DNA of 64,000 nucleotides, from contig JAUEPE010000024.1 in NCBI GenBank assembly GCA_030403585.1, positions 30,494 through 94,493 on the forward strand. The letters are read 5' to 3'. Both the position numbers and the translations under genes were made by a program. The stretch is from Frankia sp. RB7. GTDB lineage: Bacteria > Pseudomonadota > Alphaproteobacteria > Rhizobiales > Xanthobacteraceae. Below are positions 16,012 to 24,566 of the stretch, piece by piece. The number at the start of each line of letters is the position of its first letter. Within the stretch, counting starts at the first letter, position 1. Under the pieces are notes generated by a model. It worked only from the letters and a program-made list of their open reading frames with translations, was not told the origin of the DNA and searched no databases.

Positions 16012-17064
16012 TCAGCCGCGCACCGGCCGCCGCGCCATGACCGGCGAAGCGCGCAGCGAACGACTGGGCTGGAGTGAGGTGAGGTTGCCGACGAACTGGC
16101 GCGCGCTGTTCTCCCAGGAACGCTCCAGCGCGAAGTCGCGGCAGGTCTCGCGCGACATCGTGAGTGCGCGGAGACAAGCGGCACGCAGGTCGTTGTCGAT
16201 CGCGCCGATCGGATGATCGGCGATGACGTCCTTCGGACCCGTCACCGGAAACGCCGCAACCGGCGTACCGCAGGCGAGCGCTTCGAGTTGCACCACGCCG
16301 AAGGTGTCGGTGAGGCTCGGGAACACGAAGACGTCGGCGGCGGCGAGATGCGCGGTGAGGTCCGCGCCTTTCTTCTCGCCGAGGAAGACGGCGTCCGGAT
16401 ATTTCTTCTCGAGCGCCGCTTTCTGCGGGCCGTCACCGACCACAACTTTGGTGCCGGGCAGATCGAGCGAGAGGAATGCTTCGAGATTCTTTTCCACCGC
16501 GACCCGGCCCATCGTCATGAAGATCGGGCCCGGCAAGTCGAGCTTGGCAGGAGCATCCGGATGGAACAGCTCGGTGTTGACGCCGCGCCCCCAGAAGCCG
16601 AGCCGCTTGAAGCCGCGCCCCGAAAGCTCCTGCCGCAGCGAGGGCGTCGCCACCATGGTCATGGCGGCAGCATCGTGGAAGTGGCGCAGCACGGCATAGC
16701 CGACGGCATCGGGGATGCCGGTCCGCACCGAGACGTATTCCGGAAAACGCGTCGTGTAGGAGGTGGTGAAGGCGAGCCCGTTGCGGCGGCAATAGGCGCG
16801 CGCGGCCCAGCCGATCGGGCCTTCGGTTGCGATATGCAGCGCTTCGGGCGCGGCCTTCTCGATCCGCCGTGCGATCTCCTTACCCGTAGGCAGCGCGATG
16901 CGCAGGCCCGGATAGGTCGGCAGCGGCCAGGAGCGGAAGCCGTCCGGCGTCAGGAAGTCGATCTCGACATCGAGGGCCTTGGCGGCGGCCGCCAGCGAGG
17001 TCAGCGTCCGGACCACACCGTTGACCTGCGGATGCCAGGCGTCAGTCGCGATTAATACCCGCAT
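16012..17064 (-). CDS. Glycosyltransferase family 4 (glycolipid-type)
   Basis: A 350-residue GT-B retaining glycosyltransferase. MRVLIATDAWHPQVNGVVRTL at the N-terminus and the C-terminal nucleotide-sugar site ADVFVFPSLTDTFGVVQLEALACGTPV are typical of GT4 enzymes, including bacterial glycolipid synthases such as sulfoquinovosyl- or glucosyl-diacylglycerol transferases. I start it at 17064, where the family N-terminus begins, although an ATG at 17109 is in frame; neither has a strong ribosome binding site. Operon order is glycosyltransferase, methyltransferase, membrane protein, suggesting a membrane-lipid role. Acceptor unknown. Confidence 0.85.
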   Translation of the reverse strand: MRVLIATDAWHPQVNGVVRTLTSLAAAAKALDVEIDFLTPDGFRSWPLPTYPGLRIALPTGKEIARRIEKAAPEALHIATEGPIGWAARAYCRRNGLAFTTSYTTRFPEYVSVRTGIPDAVGYAVLRHFHDAAAMTMVATPSLRQELSGRGFKRLGFWGRGVNTELFHPDAPAKLDLPGPIFMTMGRVAVEKNLEAFLSLDLPGTKVVVGDGPQKAALEKKYPDAVFLGEKKGADLTAHLAAADVFVFPSLTDTFGVVQLEALACGTPVAAFPVTGPKDVIADHPIGAIDNDLRAACLRALTMSRETCRDFALERSWENSARQFVGNLTSLQPSRSLRASPVMARRPVRG

Positions 17065-17127
17065 GGGGAAATCCCGAGAGTTTGATGATTCTCGGCTTAG
17101 GACCATCAACCACGGATATTTCAGGCG

Positions 17128-17139
17128 TGTGACGTCACA
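17128..17139. promoter_or_regulatory. Palindrome TGTGACGTCACA in a divergent promoter region
   Basis: A perfect 12-base palindrome 64 bases upstream of the glycosyltransferase start and about 200 upstream of the L,D-transpeptidase. A related GTGTGACATCA lies at about 15189-15199, ahead of the membrane-protein gene of the same lipid block. It could be an operator; the regulator is unknown. Confidence 0.35.
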
Positions 17140-17338
17140 TAAATGTCGGCGCGCTGTTTTGTTTGTTAACGGGCGCGCCCGGCCACGAAACTGTCATGAA
17201 ACAATCCTTGCCGCGATGAAACCGTTTTCGGTTTTCCGCGCAAACGTCCCGAAACTTCTTTCGATTAGTGAATTAGGCAACGGAGCACCGAAACGGTGCC
17301 GGGGTGACCAAGAAACACCACGCAGACAGGGGCGACCA

Positions 17339-18043
17339 ATGTTCAATCTGGACACGTTCAAGACGTATTCGCGCGCCGTTGCCGTCAGTGCAGTGGCCGT
17401 GACCGCAATCGCATTTGCCGGCCCGGCCAAAGCCGCGCCCGTGCAGCTGTTTCCGTTCTTCCAGCCGCTGCCGACGATCACCGCGCCGCAGCCGCTTCAG
17501 CCTTACCGGCCCTATCAGGCGCCGACCTATCAGACCGCGCCGTCCGAGGATCAGGACGCCGTCGAAACGCCGGCCCGCTTCCGCCGCCAGACCGTCAGCT
17601 ACGCAACACGTGAAGCTCCGGGCACCATCATCATCGATACGCCCAACACCTATCTCTATTATGTGCTCGGTAACGGCCAGGCCGTTCGCTACGGCATCGG
17701 CGTCGGCCGCGAAGGCTTCACCTGGTCCGGCACCCAGTCGGTGACCAAGAAGGCCGAGTGGCCGGATTGGACCCCGCCGCCGGAAATGATCCAGCGCCAG
17801 CCATACCTGCCGCGCCACATGGCCGGCGGCCCCGGCAACCCGCTCGGCGCCCGCGCGATGTATCTCGGCGGCACCGTCTACCGCATCCACGGCACCAACG
17901 CCCCCGATACCATCGGCAAGCACGTCTCCTCCGGCTGCATCCGCCTGACCAATGACGACGTCTCCGACCTCTACTCCCGCGTCAACGTCGGCACCAAGGT
18001 GATCGTGTTGCCGATGACCGAGCGGAGAGCTGAGCTGCGGTAG
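17339..18043 (+). CDS. L,D-transpeptidase (YkuD domain), copy 1
   Basis: A 234-residue exported L,D-transpeptidase that would cross-link peptidoglycan or attach protein to it. The ATG at 17339 follows AGGGG; a signal peptide ends near GPAKAA. After a short Pro/Gln linker the YkuD domain (about 90-225) shows His184 (YRIHGTN) and Cys200 in HVSSGCIRLTNDD. A close paralogue is at 60631-61806; the two share the block from RREV/RRQT...APGTIIIDTPNTYLYYVLGNG onwards. A small hairpin, GCACCG-AAA-CGGTGC (17285-17299), precedes the gene. Confidence 0.9.
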   Translation: MFNLDTFKTYSRAVAVSAVAVTAIAFAGPAKAAPVQLFPFFQPLPTITAPQPLQPYRPYQAPTYQTAPSEDQDAVETPARFRRQTVSYATREAPGTIIIDTPNTYLYYVLGNGQAVRYGIGVGREGFTWSGTQSVTKKAEWPDWTPPPEMIQRQPYLPRHMAGGPGNPLGARAMYLGGTVYRIHGTNAPDTIGKHVSSGCIRLTNDDVSDLYSRVNVGTKVIVLPMTERRAELR

Positions 18044-18133
18044 CGCGAGGCGGTAGGCTGCGAACAGGATTGCGATGCGAACGGTCCCGGCGATGCCGGG
18101 GCTGTTTTCGTTTGGTGTCAGCCGATCGTGGCG

Positions 18134-18302
18134 ATCCTTCGAGACGCTCGCCTTTGGCGGCTCCTCAGGATGAGGGCTGTGGGTGCAGCATCGACCCGAG
18201 TAGCCCTCGAATCTCTCTCCCCGCGATGCTTGCATCACGGCACATATGCCAGTTAGCCTCATCCTGAGGAGCGCGCCCTTGCGCGCGTCTCGAAGGACGA
18301 GG
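18134..18302. repeat. Family-1 repeat pair with long spacer
   Basis: Arm one, ATCCTTCGAGACG ... CTCCTCAGGATGAGG (18134-18174), and arm two, CCTCATCCTGAGGAGC ... CGTCTCGAAGGACGAGG (18258-18302), enclose an 83-base spacer. It fills the gap between the convergent transpeptidase and DUF899-associated genes. Confidence 0.85.
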
Positions 18303-18324
18303 CGTTCACCCGGGCGGAGGCTCG

Positions 18325-18594
18325 TCACTTCCCGCCGCCCCAACGCCACCCCGAGACCAGCCGCAGCCACGCCGCCGCGTGAAACGCGCTCATCAGCAGA
18401 TACATCGGCACCATCCCGCCAAGCGACAGCCCGTGTCCGGCGGAGCAGAGCATGTCCGCCGGGCCGCCGAGCACGGCCGTCACCACGGCCATGATCGCGA
18501 ACGTCGGTGTGGCCGCAAGACCCAGCCATCTGGCAAGGTGGGATGCGGCCTCCTTGCCGTCAGGGCTGGCGCCGGCGGGATGGACGTCGCTCAC
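18325..18594 (-). CDS. Small membrane protein coupled to DUF899 gene
   Basis: An 89-residue protein with two to three hydrophobic segments (LGLAATPTFAIMAVVTAVLGG, LGGMVPMYLLMSAFHAAAWL). It starts with GTG at 18594, overlapping the stop of the DUF899 gene in a GTGA arrangement, so translation is coupled. The Cys in ADMLCSAGHGLSLGGM and the many methionines are notable, but no family is recognised. Its partner suggests a joint role at the membrane. Confidence 0.7.
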   Translation of the reverse strand: MSDVHPAGASPDGKEAASHLARWLGLAATPTFAIMAVVTAVLGGPADMLCSAGHGLSLGGMVPMYLLMSAFHAAAWLRLVSGWRWGGGK

Positions 18595-19370
18595 TGCGCG
18601 CCCGGCGTGCGGAGCGCGATCTCGCCGGCGTCCGAGATCTCGACCCATTTCTTGTCGGGCGCGCCACCGTCCTCGTAGCTGTCGTTCCAGTTCCACCATT
18701 TGTAGGTCGGGCTCTGCGGGTAGCCTGCCGGCGAATCCTCCCACGGCTCCTGGCGGCCGAGCGGGGTGATGTCGAGATAGTTCCAGGTGCCGCCCATCTG
18801 CTCGTCGCCGCGGCTCTTGATCAGATAGGTGCGGAAGATGCGCGTCCCGTCGCGGTAGAACACGTTGGTGCCGTGCCACTCGCCGACGCCGAAATCGGCA
18901 TCAAAGCTGTCGGTGATGGTGACCCAGGGGATGTTCCAGCCCATCCGCGCCTTCAGCCGCGCGATGTCGGCTTGCGGTGCGCGCGAGGCGAACACCAGCG
19001 TGGTGTCGCGGGCGTTCAAATGGGCAACATGGGCGACCTGGTCGGCCACCATGGAGCAGCCGCGGCAGGCATGGTCGGGCCAGCCGAATACGCCCGGCTC
19101 GAAGAAGGCCCGATAGAGAATGAGCTGCTTTCGGCCCTGGAACAGATCGAGCAGACTGGCCTTGCCCGAGGGCGCCTCGAACGCATAGGTTTTGTCGACT
19201 TCCATCCACGGCATGCGCCGGCGTTCGGCGGCGAGTGCGTCGCGGGCGCGGGTATGCGCCTTTTCCTTCACGAGCAGTTGCTGACGGGCTGCCTCCCAGT
19301 CCTGCGGCGACACCACTGGCGGTGTTTGCATGGTGGCGCTAGTTCCTGCTTTTTCTGCTGATGTCATCAT
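18591..19370 (-). CDS. DUF899 family thioredoxin-fold protein
   Basis: About 259 residues, of the DUF899 family, a thioredoxin-like fold of unknown function. Family marks are MEVDKTYAFEAPSGKASLLDLFQGRKQLILYRAFF, the Cys pair in DHACRGCSMVADQ where a peroxidatic/resolving pair would sit, NARDTTLVFASRAP, and GWNIPWVTITDS. The start is ATG 19370 or 19367 after GGAGAG; the longer frame lacks support. It is divergent from the TPR regulator (112 bases between starts) and coupled to the small membrane gene. Confidence 0.85.
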   Translation of the reverse strand: MMTSAEKAGTSATMQTPPVVSPQDWEAARQQLLVKEKAHTRARDALAAERRRMPWMEVDKTYAFEAPSGKASLLDLFQGRKQLILYRAFFEPGVFGWPDHACRGCSMVADQVAHVAHLNARDTTLVFASRAPQADIARLKARMGWNIPWVTITDSFDADFGVGEWHGTNVFYRDGTRIFRTYLIKSRGDEQMGGTWNYLDITPLGRQEPWEDSPAGYPQSPTYKWWNWNDSYEDGGAPDKKWVEISDAGEIALRTPGAQ

Positions 19371-19481
19371 GGCTCTCCAAACCTCTTGCTCACCGCACAT
19401 TGTCGGCCGTCAACGATTTCTGGCACCAGACGGTTGCGCAGTGGGAGTAACAAGTGTGGCGGGATTTTCATCAGGATTTTC

Positions 19482-20702
19482 ATGGACTCGCTGATCACGG
19501 CCGCCGCGCGCGCGTTAGAGGCCGGCGATCCGCTCGGCGCGCTGAACCGCGTCGCGCTGCGCAACGATGCACCGTCGCTGGCGCTGCGCGGCATCGCGAT
19601 GGCGCAGCTCGGCGATCTCGCGAAAGCCAAGGCGCTGCTGCGCAGCGCCGCGCGCGCGTTCGGGCCAAGAGAAGCGGTCGCGCGCGCCAGGTGCGTGGTG
19701 GCCGAGGCCGAGATCGCGCTGGTCTCGCGCGACCTGAGCTGGCCGGCGCACACGCTCGCAAGCGCGCGGGTAACGCTCGCTAGCCATGGCGATCTCGCCA
19801 ATGCCGCCTTTGCCGGCCATATCGAGGCCCGCCGTCTGCTCCTGCTCGGACGCATCGACGAGGCCGAGCGCACGCTGGCCGAGATCGGCGTCTCGCCCCT
19901 CCCGCCTGCATCGCTCGTCGTTCGCGAGCTGGTGGTTGCCGGCATCGCCATCAGGCGGCTGAAAACAAGAGATGCGCGCGCAGCACTCGACCGCGCCGGC
20001 AAGGCCGCACGGCTGGCAAGAATCCCGGCGCTCGTCGCCGAGGTGGACAGTGCGAGCCTGATCCTGAACACGCCGGCCGCGCGCCTGATCGCGCGCGGCA
20101 GCGAGCACCCGCTGCTGCTCGGCGAGGTCGAGCGACTGGCGACCTCGACGGCGCTCGTCGTCGACACCTTCCATCATGTCGTGCGCAGGCAAGGCACAGC
20201 CGTGTCGTTGGGAACGCGGCCCGTGCTGTTCGCGCTCGCGCGTCTGCTGGCACAGGCATGGCCCGCGGACGTCGCGCGCGAGGCGCTGATATCGGGCGCG
20301 TTCCAGGCCAGGCACGTCGACGAGTCGCACCGTGCGCGACTGCGCGTCGAGATCGGGCGGTTGCGTACCCAGCTCACACCGCTGGCCGGAATCAGCGCGA
20401 CCAAGCGGGGTTTCGAGCTGGCCCCGCGGAAAACGCGCGACGTCATCGTGCTGGCGCGGCCGGTCGAGGAGAAGCACGCCGCGGTCCTCGCCATTCTTGC
20501 CGATGGCGAGCCGTGGTCGAGTTCGGCGCTCGCACTCGCGCTCGGCATGAGCGCGCGCACCGTGCAGCGGGCGCTCGAAGAGCTGGCGCGATCGAACAAG
20601 GTGCAGTCGTTCGGCCACGGCCGGGCGCGGCGCTGGATGACCCCGCCCGTCCCCGGATTCCCGACAGGCTTGTTACTCCCCGGACCGCTCCTGAAGGCGT
20701 AG
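19482..20702 (+). CDS. TPR-like protein with C-terminal winged-helix domain (putative regulator)
   Basis: A 406-residue cytoplasmic protein starting at ATG 19482 after AGGA. The first half is Ala/Arg/Leu-rich helical repeats resembling TPRs (AAARALEAGDPLGALNRVA, AQLGDLAKAKALLRSAARAF). The middle has a segment like transcriptional-activator C-terminal DNA-binding folds (RARLRVEIGRLRTQLTPLAG). The C-terminus is a winged helix (LADGEPWSSSALALALGMSARTVQRALEELARSNKV). It faces away from the DUF899 gene and precedes the beta-propeller gene, so it may regulate one or both. No sensor domain recognised. Confidence 0.75.
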   Translation: MDSLITAAARALEAGDPLGALNRVALRNDAPSLALRGIAMAQLGDLAKAKALLRSAARAFGPREAVARARCVVAEAEIALVSRDLSWPAHTLASARVTLASHGDLANAAFAGHIEARRLLLLGRIDEAERTLAEIGVSPLPPASLVVRELVVAGIAIRRLKTRDARAALDRAGKAARLARIPALVAEVDSASLILNTPAARLIARGSEHPLLLGEVERLATSTALVVDTFHHVVRRQGTAVSLGTRPVLFALARLLAQAWPADVAREALISGAFQARHVDESHRARLRVEIGRLRTQLTPLAGISATKRGFELAPRKTRDVIVLARPVEEKHAAVLAILADGEPWSSSALALALGMSARTVQRALEELARSNKVQSFGHGRARRWMTPPVPGFPTGLLLPGPLLKA

Positions 20703-20729
20703 GTTGGTGGCAGCACAGGGATCGAGCCA

Positions 20730-21368
20730 ATGAAGCGTTCCGCCGCCGAGATCGTCAGGGAGTACGGGCCTTTTCCGGGCGTCGAGGCCGTGCATGGCGT
20801 CACCTATGACGGCACCCATGTCTGGTTCGCATCGGGCGACAAATTGAATGGCCTCGATCCGGCCAACGGCAAGATCGCGCGCTCGCTCGATGTCGCCGCA
20901 CATGCGGGCACGGCGTTCGACGGCCGGCACCTGTTCCAGATCGCGGAGGATCGCATCCAGAAGATCGACGCTGCGACAGGCAAGGTGCTCACCACGATCC
21001 CCGCTCCCGGTGGCGGCGGCGATTCCGGATTGGCCTGGGCCGAAGGCTCGCTCTGGGTCGGCCAATACCGCGAGCGCAAGATCCATCAGATCGATCCGGA
21101 TACCGGGACTATTCTCCGCACCATCGAAAGCAAGCGCTTCGTGACCGGCGTCACCTGGGTCGACGGCGAACTCTGGCATGGCACCTGGGAGGGCGAGGAC
21201 AGCGACATCAGGCGGATCGATCCCGACACCGGAAAAGTGCTCGAACAGCTCGACCTGCCGGCCGGGACGATGGTGTCAGGGCTGGAATCCGACGGCGGCG
21301 ATCGACTGTTCTGCGGCGGTGGTGCCGCCGGCAAGGTGCGCGCGGTCCGCCGTCCCAGGCGCGGCTAG
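20730..21368 (+). CDS. Beta-propeller protein (glutamine cyclotransferase / Vgb-like)
   Basis: A 212-residue protein made of repeated propeller blades: GVTYDGTHVWFASGDKLNGLDPANGK, IQKIDAATGKVL, GLAWAEGSLWVGQYRERKIHQIDPDTG and DIRRIDPDTGKVLEQL. Such short propellers are annotated as glutaminyl-cyclotransferase-like or virginiamycin-B-lyase-like; no catalytic set is certain and there is no signal peptide. It starts 27 bases after the putative regulator and is likely co-transcribed with it. Confidence 0.75.
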   Translation: MKRSAAEIVREYGPFPGVEAVHGVTYDGTHVWFASGDKLNGLDPANGKIARSLDVAAHAGTAFDGRHLFQIAEDRIQKIDAATGKVLTTIPAPGGGGDSGLAWAEGSLWVGQYRERKIHQIDPDTGTILRTIESKRFVTGVTWVDGELWHGTWEGEDSDIRRIDPDTGKVLEQLDLPAGTMVSGLESDGGDRLFCGGGAAGKVRAVRRPRRG

Positions 21369-21496
21369 CTGCGCACGCCGGCTTGAACAGACCGACACGG
21401 CCGTTAACCGATTTGCCGCAATTCCACCCCATCGGTGCGCTCTAGCGCCCCTCTCGCCTGCCCTATAAACTCCGGCCCGGGCGGCCTGGGGGATTG

Positions 21497-23065
21497 ATGC
21501 GTCTGACGTTGAACTTGAAGACTGTCCTGATCGCCGTTGTGGTGCTCGCGGCGTCGTTTTTCATCAGCCTGAAGGCGATGGATTTGCTGTCGCCGCGCGC
21601 GACCAATTCGGCGCCGCCGGTCGCGCAACTGCCGCCGCTGCCGCCGGTCTCGAAAAGCTCGATCGTGGTGGCACCCGTCGCGATCGCGCTGTCGGCGATC
21701 CGGGAGCAGGCCGAGAAGGCCTCGCCGCACAATTTCGCCGGCAAGGCCGAGAACCCGATATCGCAAATCCTGCAGAACGCCGATATCGGCTGGACCGCCG
21801 TGCGCGGACCAATGGCGGCAACCGGCGACAAGGACGTGCTGACGCTGTCGACGCCGATCACCGGCAAGTTGAACGTGACGGGATCGCTCTCGGCGAAAGC
21901 CACCGGCGCTCTCGGCGATGCGCTGGGCAGCGTGCTCGGCGGCGACGCGGCGAAGCGGATCGGCGCGGTCAACATCAAGAATTTGAACGCCAGCGCCGAG
22001 ATCAAGGGCAACGTCGTCGTCACCTCGCGCCCCAAGCTCGCGGCCGCCTGGCATCTCGAGCCGAATTTGGGCGCACAGGTCAATCTCGGCGATACCAACC
22101 TCAACGTCGCCGGCGCCAAGGTCAACGTGCCGGCCCAGGTGAAGCCGCTGATCGACAAGACGATCGGCGATCAGCTCAACGTCGTCTCCGAGCGCATCCG
22201 CAACGACCCCAGCCTGCGCGAGAACGCGAAGGTGCAATGGGCCAAGGCCTGCCGCTCGATCCCGCTGCAAGGCAGCGGTTCCTCGGCCGCACTGCCGCCG
22301 CTCTGGCTCGAGATGAAGCCGACCCGCGCGATCGCGGCGCAGCCGCGCGTCGACGCGCAGAACATGACGCTGCTGCTCGGCCTGGAGGCCGAGACGCGCG
22401 TGACCTCGACGCAGACCAAGCCGGACTGCCCGTTCCCCGACAAGATCTCGATCGTGCCGCCCACCGGCACCGGCGTGAACATCGGCGTTCCCATCGACGT
22501 GCCCTTCGCCGAGATCAACAAGCTGATCGCAGCGCAGATGGTCGGCCACACCTATCCCGAGGACGGCTCCGGTCCGGTCGAGGTCACGGTAAAGAGCGTC
22601 AACGTCGTCCCCTCCGGCGAGCGGCTTCTGATCTCGCTGCTGGTGCGCGCCAAGGAGAAGAAGAGCTGGCTTGGACTCGGCGCCGAGGCGACCGTGCACA
22701 TCTGGGGCCGGCCGATGCTCGACCAGGCGCAGCAGACGCTGCGGCTCGCCGATATCCAGCTCGCGGTGGAGTCCGAGGCGGCCTTCGGCCTGCTCGGCGC
22801 TGCGGCCCGCGCAGTGGTGCCGCAGATGCAGCAGGCGCTGGTGCAAAAAGCGACGCTCGACCTGAAGCCGATCGCCGCCAACGCGCGCGAGAAGATCGCA
22901 GGCGTCATTGCCGACCTCCAGAAGAGCGAAGACGGCGTCAAGGTCGAGGCCAATATCAGCAGCCTGACGCTGGCCGACATCGCCTTCGATTCCAGGACGC
23001 TGCGCGTGATCGCGGAAGCCGGCGGAACGCTGAACGTGTACGTGACCAAGCTGTCCGGGATGTAA
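21497..23065 (+). CDS. DUF4403 family membrane-anchored protein
   Basis: A 522-residue protein; ATG 21497 follows GGGGGA. An N-terminal membrane segment (TVLIAVVVLAASFFISLKAM) anchors a long periplasmic part. The body, with repeated beta-rich blocks such as LSTPITGKLNVTGSLSAKATG, LAAAWHLEPNLGAQVNLGDTNL and GVNIGVPIDVPFAEINKLIAAQ, matches the DUF4403 family, which is of lipid-binding-like (SMP/TULIP-style) composition but unknown function. It stands alone between the propeller gene and the ABC operon. Confidence 0.8.
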   Translation: MRLTLNLKTVLIAVVVLAASFFISLKAMDLLSPRATNSAPPVAQLPPLPPVSKSSIVVAPVAIALSAIREQAEKASPHNFAGKAENPISQILQNADIGWTAVRGPMAATGDKDVLTLSTPITGKLNVTGSLSAKATGALGDALGSVLGGDAAKRIGAVNIKNLNASAEIKGNVVVTSRPKLAAAWHLEPNLGAQVNLGDTNLNVAGAKVNVPAQVKPLIDKTIGDQLNVVSERIRNDPSLRENAKVQWAKACRSIPLQGSGSSAALPPLWLEMKPTRAIAAQPRVDAQNMTLLLGLEAETRVTSTQTKPDCPFPDKISIVPPTGTGVNIGVPIDVPFAEINKLIAAQMVGHTYPEDGSGPVEVTVKSVNVVPSGERLLISLLVRAKEKKSWLGLGAEATVHIWGRPMLDQAQQTLRLADIQLAVESEAAFGLLGAAARAVVPQMQQALVQKATLDLKPIAANAREKIAGVIADLQKSEDGVKVEANISSLTLADIAFDSRTLRVIAEAGGTLNVYVTKLSGM

Positions 23066-23121
23066 CGCGCCTTCGCACCCGCCCCTGCGCGCCGCAGGGC
23101 GATCGCATACCTGAGGGCGCG

Positions 23122-23258
23122 CCTCGTCCTTCGAGACGACCGCTTCGCGGTCTCCTCAGGATGAGGCTAAGCGGCATCGGTGCTCGTCGAAACTACGGCT
23201 GCACACTCGGTCCTCATCCTGAGGGCCCGCCAACGGCGGGCGTCTCGAAGGATGGCCA
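23122..23258. repeat. Long family-1 repeat (BIME-like), inverted orientation
   Basis: CCTCGTCCTTCGAGACG ... TCTCCTCAGGATGAGG and CCTCATCCTGAGGGC ... CGTCTCGAAGGATGG arms flank a conserved spacer. Read on the other strand it matches the elements at 25674-25820 and 28002-28149 including the spacer (…GAGTGTGCGGCCG…). It occupies most of the 312-base gap ahead of the ABC importer operon. Confidence 0.85.
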
Positions 23259-23377
23259 CAGGGGATTCCATAGCGACTGCCGCGCGCCGCTGGCATTCTC
23301 ATCGGAGGATGCTAAGCTGTTTCTCGCAACCTCGAACGAGGCTGCCGACGGCATCGTAGGGGACACGCGAGGACAAC

Positions 23378-24502
23378 ATGGAAGCCGGCATGGTCACGCC
23401 TGCGCCGGCACTGGTGCGCTTTTCCGGCATTCAGAAGACCTATGATGGCGAGCATCTCGTGGTGAAGAACCTCGATCTCGACATCAGAAAAGGCGAGTTC
23501 ATCACCCTGCTCGGTCCGTCCGGCTCGGGCAAGACGACCACGCTGATGATGCTGGCAGGCTTCGAGGTTCCGACCCAGGGCGAGATCTACCTCGCGGAAC
23601 GGCCGATCAAGAACATGCCGCCGCACAAGCGCGACATCGGCATGGTGTTCCAGAACTATGCCTTGTTTCCGCACCTGACGATCGAGGAGAACGTCGCCTT
23701 TCCGCTGTCCGTACGCAAGGTCAGCAAGGCGGAGACGCAGGCGCGTGTCAAGGCGGCGCTGCGCATGATCAAGATGGAAGCCCTGGCGCAGCGGCGGCCC
23801 GGACAATTGTCCGGCGGCCAGCAGCAGCGCGTGGCGCTGGCCCGCGCGCTGGTCTTCAACCCGCAGCTCGTGCTGATGGACGAGCCGCTGGGCGCCCTGG
23901 ACAAGCGCCTGCGCGAGCAGATGCAGCTGGAGATCAAGCAACTGCACGAGACCATGGGCATCACCGTCGTCTACGTCACCCACGACCAGAGCGAAGCGCT
24001 CACCATGTCGGACCGCATCGCCGTGTTCAACGACGGCATCGTGCAGCAGATCGACAGACCCGACGCACTGTACGAGCATCCGGTCAACAGCTTCGTCGCC
24101 AATTTCGTCGGCGAGAACAATGTGCTGGCCGGCACCGTGGAGACGATCGACAGGGACCTTTGCCGCGTCGCGTTGGCGGCCGGCGGCTCCGTCATGGCCC
24201 GTGCGGTCAACGTATCGGGCGCGGGCGCATCGACCTCCTTGTCGGTGCGGCCGGAGCGGATCGCGATTATCCCCGATGGCAGCTCCAGCGACGGACCAAA
24301 CCGGCTGCCGGCCAAAGTGCAGAACACCATCTATCTCGGCGACCACGCGCTGGCCGTGCTCGATGTCGCCGGGAATGCCGAGTTCATGGTCAAGCTGCAG
24401 CCGGGGGCGCATGATAGCCTGAGACATGGCAGCCTAAGACCTGGCGAGAATGTCTTCATCACCTTCCGCCCCGAGGACTGCCTCGCGCTCGATCCCGTCT
24501 GA
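23378..24502 (+). CDS. Polyamine/opine-type ABC transporter ATP-binding protein (PotA-like)
   Basis: A 374-residue ATPase of the spermidine/putrescine class. Walker A GPSGSGKT (46-53), Q-loop VFQNYALFPHLT, signature LSGGQQQR, Walker B VLMDEPLGALD and switch His in VTHDQSEAL are intact, followed by a C-terminal TOBE domain (about 290-370). AGGA precedes the ATG at good spacing. It is first in the order ATPase, binding protein, permease, permease, a complete importer. Substrate could be a polyamine or a related compound. Confidence 0.93.
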   Translation: MEAGMVTPAPALVRFSGIQKTYDGEHLVVKNLDLDIRKGEFITLLGPSGSGKTTTLMMLAGFEVPTQGEIYLAERPIKNMPPHKRDIGMVFQNYALFPHLTIEENVAFPLSVRKVSKAETQARVKAALRMIKMEALAQRRPGQLSGGQQQRVALARALVFNPQLVLMDEPLGALDKRLREQMQLEIKQLHETMGITVVYVTHDQSEALTMSDRIAVFNDGIVQQIDRPDALYEHPVNSFVANFVGENNVLAGTVETIDRDLCRVALAAGGSVMARAVNVSGAGASTSLSVRPERIAIIPDGSSSDGPNRLPAKVQNTIYLGDHALAVLDVAGNAEFMVKLQPGAHDSLRHGSLRPGENVFITFRPEDCLALDPV

Positions 24503-24566
24503 TCCCGATGCTGGCGAACCTGCATCGAACAACCTCAACGCAACGCAGATAGAAGGAACAAGGACC

